This document shows, in pieces, positions 21,639 to 35,300 of a DNA stretch of 64,000 nt. The DNA comes from Phallus indusiatus. Its lineage: Eukaryota > Basidiomycota > Agaricomycetes > Phallales > Phallaceae. The translations under genes were made by a program, and so were the position numbers. The stretch lies in assembly GCA_027605045.1 (NCBI GenBank), contig JAQFWX010000010.1:314879-378878 (forward strand), read 5' to 3'. The notes beneath the pieces were generated by a model, which had not been told where the DNA came from, searched no databases, and worked only from the letters and a program-made list of their open reading frames with translations. How positions within the stretch are numbered: the first letter of the stretch is position 1; each line of letters begins with the position of its first letter.

Positions 21639-24600
21639 TTAGGGGGATTGTAATTCCGGATTCGAGGAGGATGGTAATAGTTTCATGAGTAATTCATCGA
21701 GTTTGTAGGGTTTAATCTTGTGAATAAATGAGTCAAAGAAAGACCAATAGCCCGGGCGAAATCTTACCAATACGTCATCCATACCAGCGCTTTTGGCACT
21801 CTCGACCTGGCCTGAGCGCGCATTTCCCGTCAAAGCAAAAATGCGATTTCTTCCTTTGAGTTCACCTGACGTTTCCAGACGCCGAATCTCCCGAACTGCA
21901 GTCAAACCGTCCCTATAGTACGAAGGGGTGAGTAGCATCCTATGACCGCAATGAGACTATGAACCAACTTACATCACAGGCATTTCGCAATCCATCTGAG
22001 TTTAGTTTCAATTAGCTAATTATCGTATCGTGTTTATTGATTCCACGCACCAATATGACATCGAAAAACCTCTGTTCGGCAGCAAGTGCTCTAATACAAT
22101 CCAATGCTTGCTGACCATTGGCAGCTAATGTCGTCAGGAAACCTGCGCCTTTGAGTTGACGACTACAAAATATGAGCTTGATATAATACTTCATCAGCAA
22201 AACATACTTTAATATTGTCTAGAATTACGGTGGTAAAAAACAGTTGTCTTGCCCCAAAGGAGACAAGTAAAAATCGTACCTGGTTTATAAGATTATCCTC
22301 CGTTATCAATATGCTAGTAAACGTTGAATATACAGAAAGGAACATGACGCAGCCACAGGGTACTTACTGTCCGCGGTAACTCGGAGAAGTGTTGCGGCTC
22401 GTCGACGGAGGTTCACTGGTTTTCGTCCGCGCTACGTCGATGATAGTGTTGTTATGGTAGATGTCTGGATCTGACGCTTCTGCGGAATCAGGCCCCACAG
22501 GCGAATTCAATGCCTGTATGAAGAACCTGAACGTGGCACCGTGGCCGTAGACGCTGTCAACCTGGAATGTAGCGCCTCAGAGAAATGAAACGCCAATAAA
22601 CACTGCAAAGGACTTACATCTATGCGACCATTCATTAAATCGCAAAGTTTTCTAGAAACAAACACTGAGGACTAAATAAGCATTTGATTCTAATCAGAAA
22701 CAAGTGTTAACTGACATCCAAGGCCGGATCCTCCGAAGACGTCATGTGAATTCGATCCCTGTTGAAATCTAACCACAAACTTGGCTGAGCATCCGTTAAT
22801 GGCGTATTTCACTCTTCATACCTTTTGAATAGCAAAGCTAGATCATCGGGATGCAATCCAGGGCCAGAATCCTTGACAGAAATGTACAAATATATTGGAG
22901 CCGCAGGGTCTTCGGGTATTTTGTCTTCTAAAGGCGGCAAACATGTTCCTTCACGAGGAGGGTCGAAGGATACGTCCACAGTGACTTGAATCTTTCGTTC
23001 ATCGACACTTGTGTCCTATTTCGACAGTCGTCACGATAACTATACCACGAGAGCAGAAAACAAAACATACTGCAAACTTTATTGCATTGGATAGCAGATT
23101 CGTTAGCACTTGACCCAAACGTGATTTGTCGGATCGAATTCTTCGGACGCGTAATAAACGTATGGAGTCCCCGAACGTCAAATCAAGGCTTATTCGTTTC
23201 CTAGAAAAAATAGATAAGGTCGCTGTCTTCATAGTTGTATGACAGGAATTTTACATTTTTAATTCGTTGTGGAAGATCGCCATTACCCTACGGATCTCCG
23301 GCACGAGCTCGAATTCCACCGGCTGAATCGACAGAACTTGTAACTGAATTCGAGAAAGTGAAAGTACGTCATTGGCGATCCGCTCTAAAGATTCATGTTC
23401 ACGATGCTAGAAGTAACTTGACTTGCGAACGATGATAAGTTACCTTGTGCCAGTCCACACTAAGAATTTACCTCAGCGAGTTTTCTATGCGACGAAATAG
23501 GTATTCACCTGATAAATTGAATCTAAAGCCTCCAGATCTTCATCCATAACACCTATCAAATCCCCTTCAGGAATAAAGCCTTGTCCTGTAACTTGAGCTT
23601 TCCGTAATTTTTCACGAAGCCGGGACAAATTTTCCTTTACAAGTGTACTGCAGTTTAAGATGGCTGAGACCGGCTGCCGAAGTTCGTGGGATGTGACGTC
23701 AATCAGTAATTCCTGCGCTCGACGGCGTTCATCAGCTTCCCTACGCCTTTCCTCAGCCTCTTCAGCTCTTTTGCGAGCAGTGGCCTCTCTTTCCTGCACG
23801 TGAAGAAGCTTAGCGGCTTCATAAAGCCGCTGATCTGATATGTCTGTGATAGTGAAGAGTATTCCAGCTGATAATTGTTAGAATTCGAACACATAACAAC
23901 TCGATCTGACCCACCCCACTCATTGTCTTCTACTCCGAGATGCACTACCTGACCTTTAGTCCAAATTCCGTTAAGCCAGCCTAAATTAACGCGTGAACAA
24001 AGCGTCATTGAACGAATAAAATATACGCTCACGGAATTCCAAAGATCCCTCCATCCGGTCATCCAAAGCCTTGCGCCAGAGGGTGTTCACAGGCTCGACA
24101 TCCGCGGGGTGGACACTGATCATATTCTTAACGAATAAAATACAAAAGAAGAACGTTGCGCGCAATACCTCTCGATCCTTTAAATATCCGAACTTTAGAT
24201 AATGGGAGGGATATAAAGAAAACGACCTCACCAATCATTCAGGGGTAATCCAATTCTTCCAGTTATTTCCAGCCACCGAGGGTTTGAATATATAATCCTG
24301 GAGAAGTATCACTATTTGAATCATACAACGGTCAGCCTACGACTCACGATCCACGAGCGTCAGTCCTATCAAACAAATGTCAATATTATGAGCATGATAC
24401 AATGAGATGGCAACGCTTACCGAACAATCCCAATTGGCGAGACATCAGAAAGTATTTGAATTTCCCTTTGGCGTTCCCTACCAAAAATTAGCCCATATCA
24501 ACACCCAGAAACAAAACGTTATATACTCAAATCGGGTCTTGAACAAGTCGGTGTAAATGCGATGGATTTACGAACATATAAGAAGGCTTACCTCTAATTC

Positions 24601-27600
24601 AGCTCGACGCTTCCCTAATTGCATTTGGAGATGAACTCGAGCTACAAGTTCGCGACCTTGGAACGGTTTCGCGATATAACTAACGATGATGTTGTGAACG
24701 CGAGTCGTTTGAGAGTAGCAACCGTACTTACTCGTCGGCACCGGCCAACTGAAAATACATTTAACTTCGGACATGTTAGAGAAGTGGGCTGACATACCAA
24801 ACCATCGATTATAGCCTCTTCTCCAGCCTTTGCTGTTAGGAATATGATAGGCACAAGTCCTGATTTGATTCATCAAAGATGTAGAAGATATGTTCACGGA
24901 TGGAAACGTACTTGTGTAGGGCCTTTCTCTCATCGCCTTCATTAATGCGTACCCATCGACAACTACGAAGAATATCAAAATTTGTCCATCATTACACGGA
25001 ATACTACTCACAAGGCATCATGATATCCGTTAAGACAAGGTTTGGCCGCAGGCCCTTATCCATCAGCTCAAGTGCGTCCAGACCATTGGTGGCTTCTACG
25101 ACAGTACAGAATTCCACAAACCTAAGATCAGCAGGTTAGGTTATTCCAAAAGAGGTTCAAACGAAAAACATACATAGTCCGTATATACTATGACGACGTC
25201 TGTCAGTGTTATTGTCAAAAGAAAAAATATGACACTTACCTGTCGCATGTCGCTACTATCGTCCACTATATGAGACGGAGCCTCAGATAAAGAGATCGAG
25301 ACTATTACTGAGCTATTCACCTAGCAAAAGAATATCCGTCTTCACGAAGAATAACGTTGAATGATCCAACTTGTTCATTTCGCTGCTCGTATCCGATCCT
25401 TCGGCCAGAGTTGGCGATGACGATGTTGTCCTTCCGCTGTGCACATCAACCGGATCCAACCAGTGAGTTGCTTCTTCCACGATACCTCTCGCATAATGTT
25501 GATAACGATGCTCTTCAGACATGGTATCATGAACATGTGTAGGCGGCAGATGATCTTTCCCCAATGGAATTTGAACAGTGAAGATAGAACCGTGTGAACC
25601 ATCATGACTCTCATTCTTTGTTTTCGAGACAACACTTATGGAACCCCCATGAAGACGAACGAGCTCCTAAAAATGCATGTTATAATAGACTTGATGTTCA
25701 TCGGAAACCAAACCTTGGTTAAAGATAGCCCTATACCGGTACCTTCGTGACTACGGCTGACAGTCTACATCCAACGCCAAGTTATGTGATCACGACAAAA
25801 AAAAACGAAGAATAAACTCACAGATACCCGATGAAATCGTTGAAATATTTTATCTAAATCTACGAAAAAATGTAAAAATGCTGGATCCAAAGTGATTCAG
25901 AAAGACGATTACCATCTTCCGGTATACCAACGCCTGTGTCCGCCACCGAGAAAACCACTTCCTGATTTCTGAAATGTAGTTGCACAGTGATAGATCCTTC
26001 CAGGGTATCTATATAGACAGTCGTTACAAAGTGTCTAAATATTGAGTCACTGGCACAGAACGGCATACGAACATTTGAAGGCGTTTCCTGTCAAATTAAA
26101 GACAATTTTCTCCCAAAGACTGGAATGTAAGGGAGATTAAACTATAGCAGAAGGAAGGCATAAGAAAAACATACTCTGGATCCACGTAACAAAGCACAGG
26201 GGATGACGTATCGCAATCGATAATGAACTGCGCAAGCGGTTAGATACATGTCTACTACGGCGGGTGAGTATCTTTACCTCAATATGGCTTTTTTCGATCG
26301 TACTTCGGAACAAAGCGGCCAAATCGGCAGTAAAAGCTCCCAGCTGGACGGGTTTGAAATTACCTGAGCAACCGGGTCCATTTTAACATCGACACCACAT
26401 GTGTTAAGGAAAAGATGATTCGCACCCAGTAGTTTCCCGGCTTCAATTCTTGTAAAGTCCATGAGCGAATCTACCAATCTTGATAGCCGGGAGACATTGC
26501 GCGAAGCCATGTTCAACATATCTTTCACCTTGGGATCTCGGGTTGTGGTCAAAGCGTTGTGAAGTGGGCCCATTATTAGTGTCAATGGGGTTCCTAGAGG
26601 ATAGCTGTGAATAAGACAGTAGTAATTTCCATGAGTCAAACACCTACGTAGTTCGTGAGAAACACTGCTAAAAAAGGACGTCTTCGCTGCATCTAACTGC
26701 GCAAGTTGTCTAGAAAAAAAAAAGTCTAGTGCATCTGATGTGAAGAAGTAAAGCTAGTAATATACACTGCTCTTTGTGTCTCGGCTTCCCAGCTTAACAC
26801 GGCTGCCAAACTAACACTTAGCCCCGTACTGAACAAGTTAACCCACTCCTCATACTGCTTGTCGTATGGCCGTCTTGGATTGACTCCAAGGACAAGGACA
26901 GCTTGAGGTAGCGGGGTTTCTTCACTTTCGTGGGACCAAATGGGGATAATGACGGCTTGTCGCGGAACATCTCCCCAGGACCGACGCGATAGGCTCTCAG
27001 CCACTTCAGAGGGAAGACTCGGTACGAGAAGCGGCCGCCTGGACATGATAGCCTCGGCTATAGGCCAGCGCCATGCGTTTGGAGAAGTTGCGGATATTCG
27101 AGAGGGAGATCTAGTGTTCTGATATGTATTGGTGTGATCAAAGCCATTGATACTGGATGATGTAGGCGTGCCTATTCTGAACTTAGAAACAAAAAGTGTG
27201 AGAACAAGTCATCTTGAGAGAACGTACCTCCGGTACTCGATAAGGATGGGAATGGGATTACTGGAAAGATAGATGTTAGACCCTCAGAGAAAGAAGAGCT
27301 CTTGCTTACACACCAGTATCGGATAGATAGCGAGTAATAAGACCACGGCTGACGCTAGGTTTATAGGTGATTGGATCGAGTTCGATTTCCAAGAAAAGAG
27401 GTGTAGCGGGATGTGTGTCAGGTACGCCAATTGAGCCGGCAAGTTTCAGGGAGAGGTGTATAGGTGGGTTATGAAAATCGTGAGGCGGACGAACGCGAGG
27501 AGTCGCATTGTTATTGCTGGAAATATCTCGACGTTTGTGAACTAGATGTTGAAAGGTATTAAAAGTCAGTGATTCCAATAGAATTAGTAAATGCGATTGA

Positions 27601-29322
27601 ACGCCAGCCTTACTTAAATTAGGAGTCTGGCAATAATAGAATGCGGCAAAAGGCACACTGTTATTTTTTATATTAGTTCCTCCCCTTCGCTTATGATGGT
27701 TTATTGAATTTACTCTTCTTTGTTCTGCTCAAGTACAGAGATGAGAGCGCTCGTCAATTGCAAAACGTCTTTGGATAGTTTCGCCCGTTCGCTAAATGTG
27801 CGCATCGAGCGTAACCGACGCTCTGCGAGTACTTTCTGCGTGGTTTCTGCACGTAAAGAGAGTCGACTCATTTTAATTTATTAAACCGATGACAAATGAA
27901 AGGAGAGACATACCGATAGACCAATTTAAAATACCTTCTACTGTGCCATTCTCTCCCTTGACGGGTATCTGGGGAAGGGAAAGTTTCGTGTTAAAAAAAA
28001 TAAGGTTTGTACGACGGAAAGAAAGGCCAATCGGCATACCCAGCTCCATGTTTGATACACTTCTTCGGGCAAGTCTGCCGAGGTAAGCCGGTCAAAAAAC
28101 ATCAGATCTGAAAAAAACGCGTCATCGGTATAAAGTACGTCATCGGTACGAAGAGAGCATACCATCCTGACGCGCGGCGCTTTTCCCCTTGAGAACAGGC
28201 ACGCTAACGGGTCCAAACCGATCCCATACCTCGCCCCACGCATCGCTGCCTGATTTTCCAAAGAGCCGAGGATGTTTTTTTCCCGCCATATCTGCATATT
28301 TGTCGTTGTATATTAATACAAGTGATGGTCCCCACAATAGAGTACACTTTTTTGAGAGAAAAAAACATGAGACTTTATACATATTGTCCTATCAAAATAC
28401 AACTCACGGAAGTTGGGGATTGCAAGCAAATGCTGACCGCTGTTTTCAAGGAAGAGCTCCAGGAGTTTATAGGACCCAGGTCTGTGTTCTGCCATGGGTA
28501 ATCTTGTATCATCCGCTCCATTTCACCTGGGTATTTGGGAGGAGAGAATGCAGTCGCGGCAGATTCATCGAAAAGTCGCAGCGGGTCAAATGACAGGTTC
28601 TGGATGGCACCTGAGCCTGAAGCTGAGAACTTTAGACCACGAGTTGTGGTCATAGGTTCCGTAGGATGAGAGCCGTTATACAAAGTGACCTCCGGATGAG
28701 TCGACGACGAAAGATCCGATTTGATGTTATCCTTGACCCCCTGAGCAGAAGTTAAAAGGCGAGGAAAAGAGGGCGGAGGAGGAAAATTCATAAGACGTAG
28801 GCGAGAACCTGTTCGCCTAGTTTGAATGGAGGATGTGGTAGAAGGTGACGGGGTTCGGGCGGGAAGATCAGTCCTTGGAACAGTTGTGCAAATCCAATAT
28901 CCGTCCATGAACGTTTTTATAACCTCTTTCCGTAACGGAGGCTCGCCTGGGGGCAACCAAGGTGGTCTGAACGTTAATACCATGGAACATTCTGCGCGCG
29001 AGGGAGGTTTCCAAATGCCATCTTGGTTTTCTTGGGGCAATTGGGTCCAATGAGCCAGACGTCGTGCTTCTCCAACATCCGCCAAAGCATCAACTAGACC
29101 ACCCAAAAGTGCGACATTCATAGGGGCAGATGATGATGCCATAGCTGCGGTACTGGGACCATGAATTAAACGAAGATAGGCTGTATTCCCATAAACTGGA
29201 TGGAGGTGCGTATCCGCCTTTTCTGGTCTGTTCCGGGCATCGATAATAAAGGCGGCGAAGGGATATACAGAAAGATAGGCGAGCAGCGATTCATCTCCTT
29301 TAAAACTGCCGGTTGAAGGCAT
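21639..29322 (-). CDS. Large hybrid histidine kinase with two kinase and two receiver modules
   Basis: Phosphorelay sensor spread over about 7.7 kb and many introns. ATG 29322 (MPSTGSFKGDESLLAYLSVY) starts an N-terminal sensor region containing MIQDYPWQNTDLGPINSWSS and LVLIYNDKYADMAGKKHPRL, typical of basidiomycete hybrid kinases, then a GAF-like part. Module 1: H-box FFSSVSHELRR (about 26660), N-box EKIVFNLTGNAF, G-box ADTGVGIPEDG, GTGIGLSLTK; receiver 1 with VDDSSDMR, LVLTDIMMP (phospho-Asp) and AKPFQGRELVARVHLQMQLG. A PAS-like segment (SNPRWLEITG, VHPADVEPVNTLWRKALDD) and a coiled coil follow. Module 2: LLIDVTSHELRQPVSAILNC (H-box, about 23690), LTNLLSNAIKF, GGSGLG; receiver 2 with ITEDNLINQ, FDVILMDCEMPV (phospho-Asp) and KPYKLDELLMKLLP at the C-terminus. 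All catalytic landmarks are present. The upstream GTG-initiated frame extension is not needed. Ligand or stimulus is unknown. Confidence 0.85.
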
Positions 29323-30442
29323 TCGACTGAGATGAGATGATTTCGTTTTCGCCCCCAAGTCAACAGGAAATGGCAAAAGCAGAAAAAAGCGTCTCGACAC
29401 CACAGACTGATGAGGTAAGCGCACGATTGGGTCGCGGCCTTTGCCCCTGGGTCTCTTCTTGATACAAACTACGTCATCTGTGCCAAACTTTGCATCGCGC
29501 CTAAAATCGTCACATGATATTCCAAATCTTGTTGGTCACTATCATTGAGACACTCGTAAGCAGCGTTTATATTCCCATACATTTAATAGCTCGGCGGTAG
29601 CCATGAGATGAACTGAAATGAAATGAAATTGATCAATGTAATTGAATGAGTATTTAATCTACATATACTTCATAATTGACTCAGGCGAAGAAACACGATT
29701 GGTCCGCCATTTAAAATGTCTTTTGAGCTGTTACACTTACTACTGTGTGATATCTTACGGTTTGACCCACGCACGATAATATGTAAAATTTTCATATCGT
29801 AACACTGTATACTCGCTACGCTTCATGCACATGTTCAAATAACAGATGACACATTTAATAATTAGGCTTTAGCGAGCGTGGAAAAGAGCGGAAACGTTGT
29901 TGATTATCTGAACAAAGGCACAGCCCATCTAACCAAACTGATCCACATCTCGAATTTCCATCTTATCAATAAATCATTTACACCGTCAAAACATAAGAAA
30001 GGAGAAGGAAAAACAAATTGATGTCTAATCTCGCCAGCATGGTTTAATCAACATTTGAATTCGAACAAGATATGATACAATCAAAAGCAACTACCAGCAA
30101 TTGAATATCGCCACGTGTCATTCAAATGGAAACATCTCGTCGCATTCCTAAAATATGTTTCGTAAACATCACCGCAAAAAAGGCACCTCCTAGTAGCAGC
30201 TTGAGAATGGAAGATCGATCGCTATAACTATTATTGACAATAGAGCGTCTGAATTTCATGAAACATACTCGGGAAGGGCGCTGAGTACTAGTCCAAAACT
30301 TGTGTTCCAGAAAGCGGATAGTCTACGAAAAACGATTCCAACGCGGCGTCCGCGTGGATTTTCAATTGAGTGTGGCATCGTCTCTGGTTCTATATGTTGT
30401 CAAAAGGAATACGCGTCAAGGTTGAGGTTTCAATATCAGAAC
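29323..30442. other. Intergenic, upstream of the histidine kinase
   Basis: About 1.1 kb with no supported coding sequence. It should contain the kinase promoter on the minus strand. The right part is AT-rich. Confidence 0.5.
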
Positions 30443-30820
30443 TCAATGCCTTGTAGTAGAAATGAGGTAATGACGAGAGAGTATGCCAATTGAAATATAA
30501 CCCCTTGGGAAAAAGAGCGATCCTCTTCCTCCTGCATGTTTAATCCAAGCCTCAACAGGATGAATAACATAATAGTCCTGTTGATTGCTAGTTACTAATA
30601 GTAAGCAGGTTTCTCCACAGTAAACGGTTGCAACATCGAAGAGCTCCGTGGTTCCGTGATGACTTTGGGCCTCCAAGTCGCTCGGATCGACGCCAGAAAA
30701 ACTTTCCTTTGGTCCATTTGCGGGATGTCTTTGAGCTATAGTAAAATTTTTGTTCGACAATTTCGGCGAGACCAATGTCCAACTAGCGAATTCTTCTAGA
30801 GACAAATTACGGCATATCAT
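30443..30820 (-). CDS. Hypothetical small protein
   Basis: A 125-residue ORF from ATG 30820 (MICRNLSLEEFASWTLVSPK). No domain is recognised. Composition looks protein-like (TELFDVATVYCGETCLLLVT, VHPVEAWIKHAGG-type segments), and a CAG just upstream could be an acceptor for earlier exons. Isolated in a gene-poor stretch, so a fortuitous ORF or a gene remnant is equally possible. Confidence 0.25.
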   Translation of the reverse strand: MICRNLSLEEFASWTLVSPKLSNKNFTIAQRHPANGPKESFSGVDPSDLEAQSHHGTTELFDVATVYCGETCLLLVTSNQQDYYVIHPVEAWIKHAGGRGSLFFPRGYISIGILSRHYLISTTRH

Positions 30821-32376
30821 TACTGTGAAAATTTTAAAACAATAATAGATATTGCAACTTTTTGTGAATACAGGTGGGTGACACAAAATCCGTTCCGTGG
30901 TAGTATACGCCAAGTGGGAAAGACCGGATTTAATCGCTTGAAAACTGGTGGTCAGACAAACCTAGCTGGGGTCTGGTTACTAACTGTGTCTGACAAATTT
31001 CCTGTCCGGCTTCCGGCAAGATCATGACTACGGTTTTTCAAATTCAAGCTGTCCGAGCCACCGAATCCGACCTGTAAGTAACAGTAACACTGTGCGTATA
31101 GAAACGCATTGAAGGTAGAATCTGTCCTTCTAGATCCTTAACTTACGCTTGATTACCCATATTCGTGTCTTTCTCTGAACCCATTTACCACTAATGATAG
31201 ACATCTCTTGCACTGTAAATCATTAGTGATCATTAACCGAAACTTTATTCATGGGACATCACCGGCGTCTTAATTTTTTGAGAGGTACTAATAGGTGCTA
31301 ATCATTTTTGGTGTAGTACATGTATGAGTTGAAGAGATAAGCCATTGAAGCTGTCCTAAAGATAAGCCCGCAATTGTCAGACCGTCGAAGATGTTCGCTT
31401 TCCCTTTAAAGGCATGCCAGTCACCTGTTCTGCCCGTGTTCAATGCAGCAAGGACGCTGAACGGCATGTGGATGCATCTTTGGCGCGATGAGAATTGTGT
31501 CGTATGAACCGGCTGAAAAAATAAACGTCTTGCCTGCAATGTTTAGAGTGATACATATTAAGAAGATTTCTGAACGAAATTATGGAAGTCTCCTGAGAAT
31601 ATACCAGTGAATTCCGACGAGTTACTTTTAGCCGGCATTTTCTGCAATCAGACAGGTTCCCGAAAAACCGGAAACAAGGGATTGACGCCTAGACGGCTTC
31701 AGCAGGCGCCCAAGCCGACTATCAGGAAACGCGCCCAGGGCATGACGCTTGCCGAGCAGAAACGTGATTTTTAAAATTTATGTGTCCTATGAACTGATAG
31801 ATGTTCTTGCTCCAACGACTGGTATTCTTACCTCGGACGGGAAGGGTACATGAATTCAAAAAGCTGCCTGTTCTATTTCGAGTGCTTGCTCGGAAAAGAT
31901 CAAGATGCCGATCACAATCAATTCCGGTCTTCGAATACCGTGTCGAGAAGACTAGCCATATTAGTCGCCGGCACTTCCAATGTAATTGGTCCTTGGGTGA
32001 TGGCATAAATTCTGGGCGACTAATGCTGAGGTAGCGTGATAAGGTGAAACAATGCACGATTCCAAAACATCAGTAGTGTGGGTTCTGACAATAAAAAAGG
32101 TACTTTTTTGAGCTGAAACGTGGCGTTGACCGTGACATAGGAACGATGCACGAAGAAGCCTTCAGGGAAGTCAGCCCTAGATAGCCTATTGGTTGAATAA
32201 TAAAATTATCCCGTCGGCAAGAACACAATGTGTGATGTAGTTCGATCCGGAAATATGTCAAAGGAACCCAAGGTTATAGTTTGGCTACGGCTTATCGATG
32301 CTGATGATGGGAAGCCCGGACTTTCAATCGTGTTTAAGCTCCGCTCGTACGTTTCAAACTGGTCCTCCCCACGTCA
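30821..32376. other. Intergenic, no gene seen
   Basis: About 1.5 kb of short overlapping ORFs on both strands without domains. It must include the promoter of the GATA-finger gene that starts at 32377. Confidence 0.5.
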
Positions 32377-35300
32377 ATGTCTCCAACGCCTTCCGGGCAT
32401 GGTAATACTCAAGATGATCCAATAGAGGACAGTGTTTTGCGATCTTTCAACATCTTCCTCAGTCTCATGACTCCCGTCGAATTTACTAAGCTCCTACGGT
32501 CCCGTGTCAAGTACCTCCTGCAGACCTGGCCACCATCTGCTTCCGGCGATCCTGAGGCATACGATAGCACTCATTCGGATTCTAGCAATACATTACCTCT
32601 GTCCCTCGACTCAATACGCTCGTTTACATCTTTTTTCATGATACAAGACACACCAGCATTTTCAGATCCAGGTCACAACCCAACCCCTCTATCATTAAAT
32701 AATATCCAACAACATCTTTTTGCGTTGGAAACGTTGTTGTCCGTCGTTTCTCCCAAGGAACTCCAATCCCTAGTTCAATCTCGTCTACGAGAAGGAAGCA
32801 AGGAAAGGACCTCCGCCATACAAGGCTTGCTGGACATAATGCGCTGCGCTGCCCACGACGAGACGCCCGAAAACCCGAGGCCTCAAGAAAATTCGGGCTT
32901 TGATGTTGTTAATACACGCTCAGACACGGATGTTAGGGGAAATGACACAATATCTGCAAATACTTGCCCAACCAAAATATCACCGGGAACCGCTCCTATC
33001 CCACGGGTCATGTCTCCTGGAACGCGTGATCAGAGCGCTGATGCAGATGACTCAATCATTTCGAGGAACCGTGATCCTCAAAAATTCCCTCATATTTCAC
33101 GTTCTCTGACACAGCAGGTATGTCATTCCTAATACTCATATTTATTTTTATTCTTCACTGTTCGAAACAATAATATGTCTCAGCCCCAGTCAGATGGGCA
33201 ATCCCTTCCTCTATTATCACCCACTGTCTCCACTTCGAGAATTTCTTCCGTCACAAGTCCTACCGAACATACCGAGATGGGAGATGCCCTTGAATCCCAA
33301 GTCATGTCACATATAAAGACAGGTAATTTTTTTTCTGATGGTCACATTTCCTATGATTGAATTCAATGGGATTTAGACTGTTCTTCCACTAAGGATCTAG
33401 TTTTAAAATCACCATCGTCACGCATTATTGATTCCAAGACCGATACCTTTCCCTATCCAAAAGTAACTCGTCCATCTCGACGCACTCGGAATTCAACGGC
33501 CGCCATATCGGAGCCGTCATCGTCTCAGTCGTGGTTTTTACCCGAAAAACCCCGTCGCAAATCAGAGCGCCTATCCATGCGGTACCAATCAACTCCGAAA
33601 TCTCCAGGGCCGAGGCAATCGCCTAAAGAAGATCTTTCTTTGAGTGATATTTACCCCCCTTCCTCATTGGCTTCACCTTCCACATCTGCATCGTCTACAA
33701 TTGTTGCGGCATCTGCCGGCGCTACCAGACTAGATAACACAACCTCTTTCGCATTTCCGCGGGCTGCTGGCCGGGGCTCCCCGCCTGCGCCTGTACTTCG
33801 CGCTGTTGATTGGTCAAACCCGGTACGATCCACGTCTCTGGGTTCAGATGATGAAGACGATGATGGTGACACCAACGATAATGGAGATGACGCGATGGAG
33901 GAGGAGGATGAGGAGGAGCTCGATGAATTAGCGGATGACGACAGCTCGGAGGCTGAAAGTCGTATCTCAGAAATTGTGGATGGTTGGAATTCTCATTTAA
34001 CGGACACAAAGCCAAGAAACGCCATACAATCCCCGTCTTCACAAATTGATTCTCCACAGGTTGATGCGGGTTCCACTTCCTTGCCCAAATTCCCGCATAA
34101 GGACGAAGTCCAAGAACCTGTCCTTAACGAAAGTGGTACAACATTACCACCACCCGACCAGCATTCCCCCCAATCTGAACAACCCAATCCCTCTGCCCCC
34201 GAGGGACCGGTCAAAGATAAGGATAATCATGAGGAGAACAATATAGGTCCTACTCTTCCTGAAAATCAACCAACAACCAGCGCGGACTTGCCTGCACCAT
34301 CACATTTAGAGTTTTCTCCACCCGCTTCTTCGTCACCCGAGACTTCATATTCATTACAACCTCCACCGTCCCAACAACCTTCGTACCCCCCATATTATTC
34401 CAATCCTCATCCACATCCAGGACATAACTCATATTCTCCTTCTGTGAGGCCTTCATCGGAGATACATCATCAAATCTCAATGCCACCCACCACACAACCG
34501 CCGCCTGTTCATCCACATCAAAATACCCACATATCCAATATCCCACCTCCATCATATCATCCGCCGCCGCCACCATCACACCATCACAACATAAACCCCT
34601 ACCCTCCACCACCACCACCAACCCACCCATACGATCATTATGCTTTACCGCCACCTGCACATCACATGCCGCCTTATCCTTCACAATACGCAACACCCCC
34701 GTGGTACGGAAGTTCCTATTATCATCAGGTAAACATCGTATTTCCTTGCGCGTGTCGGAAGTGTCTTATTCAGTGTACCACAGCCCCCACCGCAAGTTAA
34801 TTATGCGTACCCGCATCAACAAACAAGTGCAACACTAGCATCACCACCCCCTACACAGGATCAACATTCCCGTCCGCCTCAAATGCCACCCCCTCATTCG
34901 CAACCATACCCGTCCTCCAGCTATTCCTCACAGCCAACGCAAAATTCGTCACAGCCATACCCTCCAGCACATAACCCTCAAATCCAATACCCCTCGTCCC
35001 AGGGCCAATATCTTCCTCCAGATAATCACGGGTCATATCCTCCACACGCACAGTCCAATCCATATCAGCCGCCTGCCTCGTCTTTCTCTCCGCATGGTCC
35101 GCCTTCAGTCCATTCTCAGCACGGGCCCATTCATCCCCAATTACAAAGTACGTCGGCTCGTTTACTACCTCACTTCTTCCTCATCCGTCCACAACACATC
35201 CATACATCACCAAAAGCGAAATCACCGCACCCTCTTCCTGTCCCTTCTTTCTTATCCGATAATTTTTTCTGTACATTTCTGATTCTGATAGGTTCGATTT

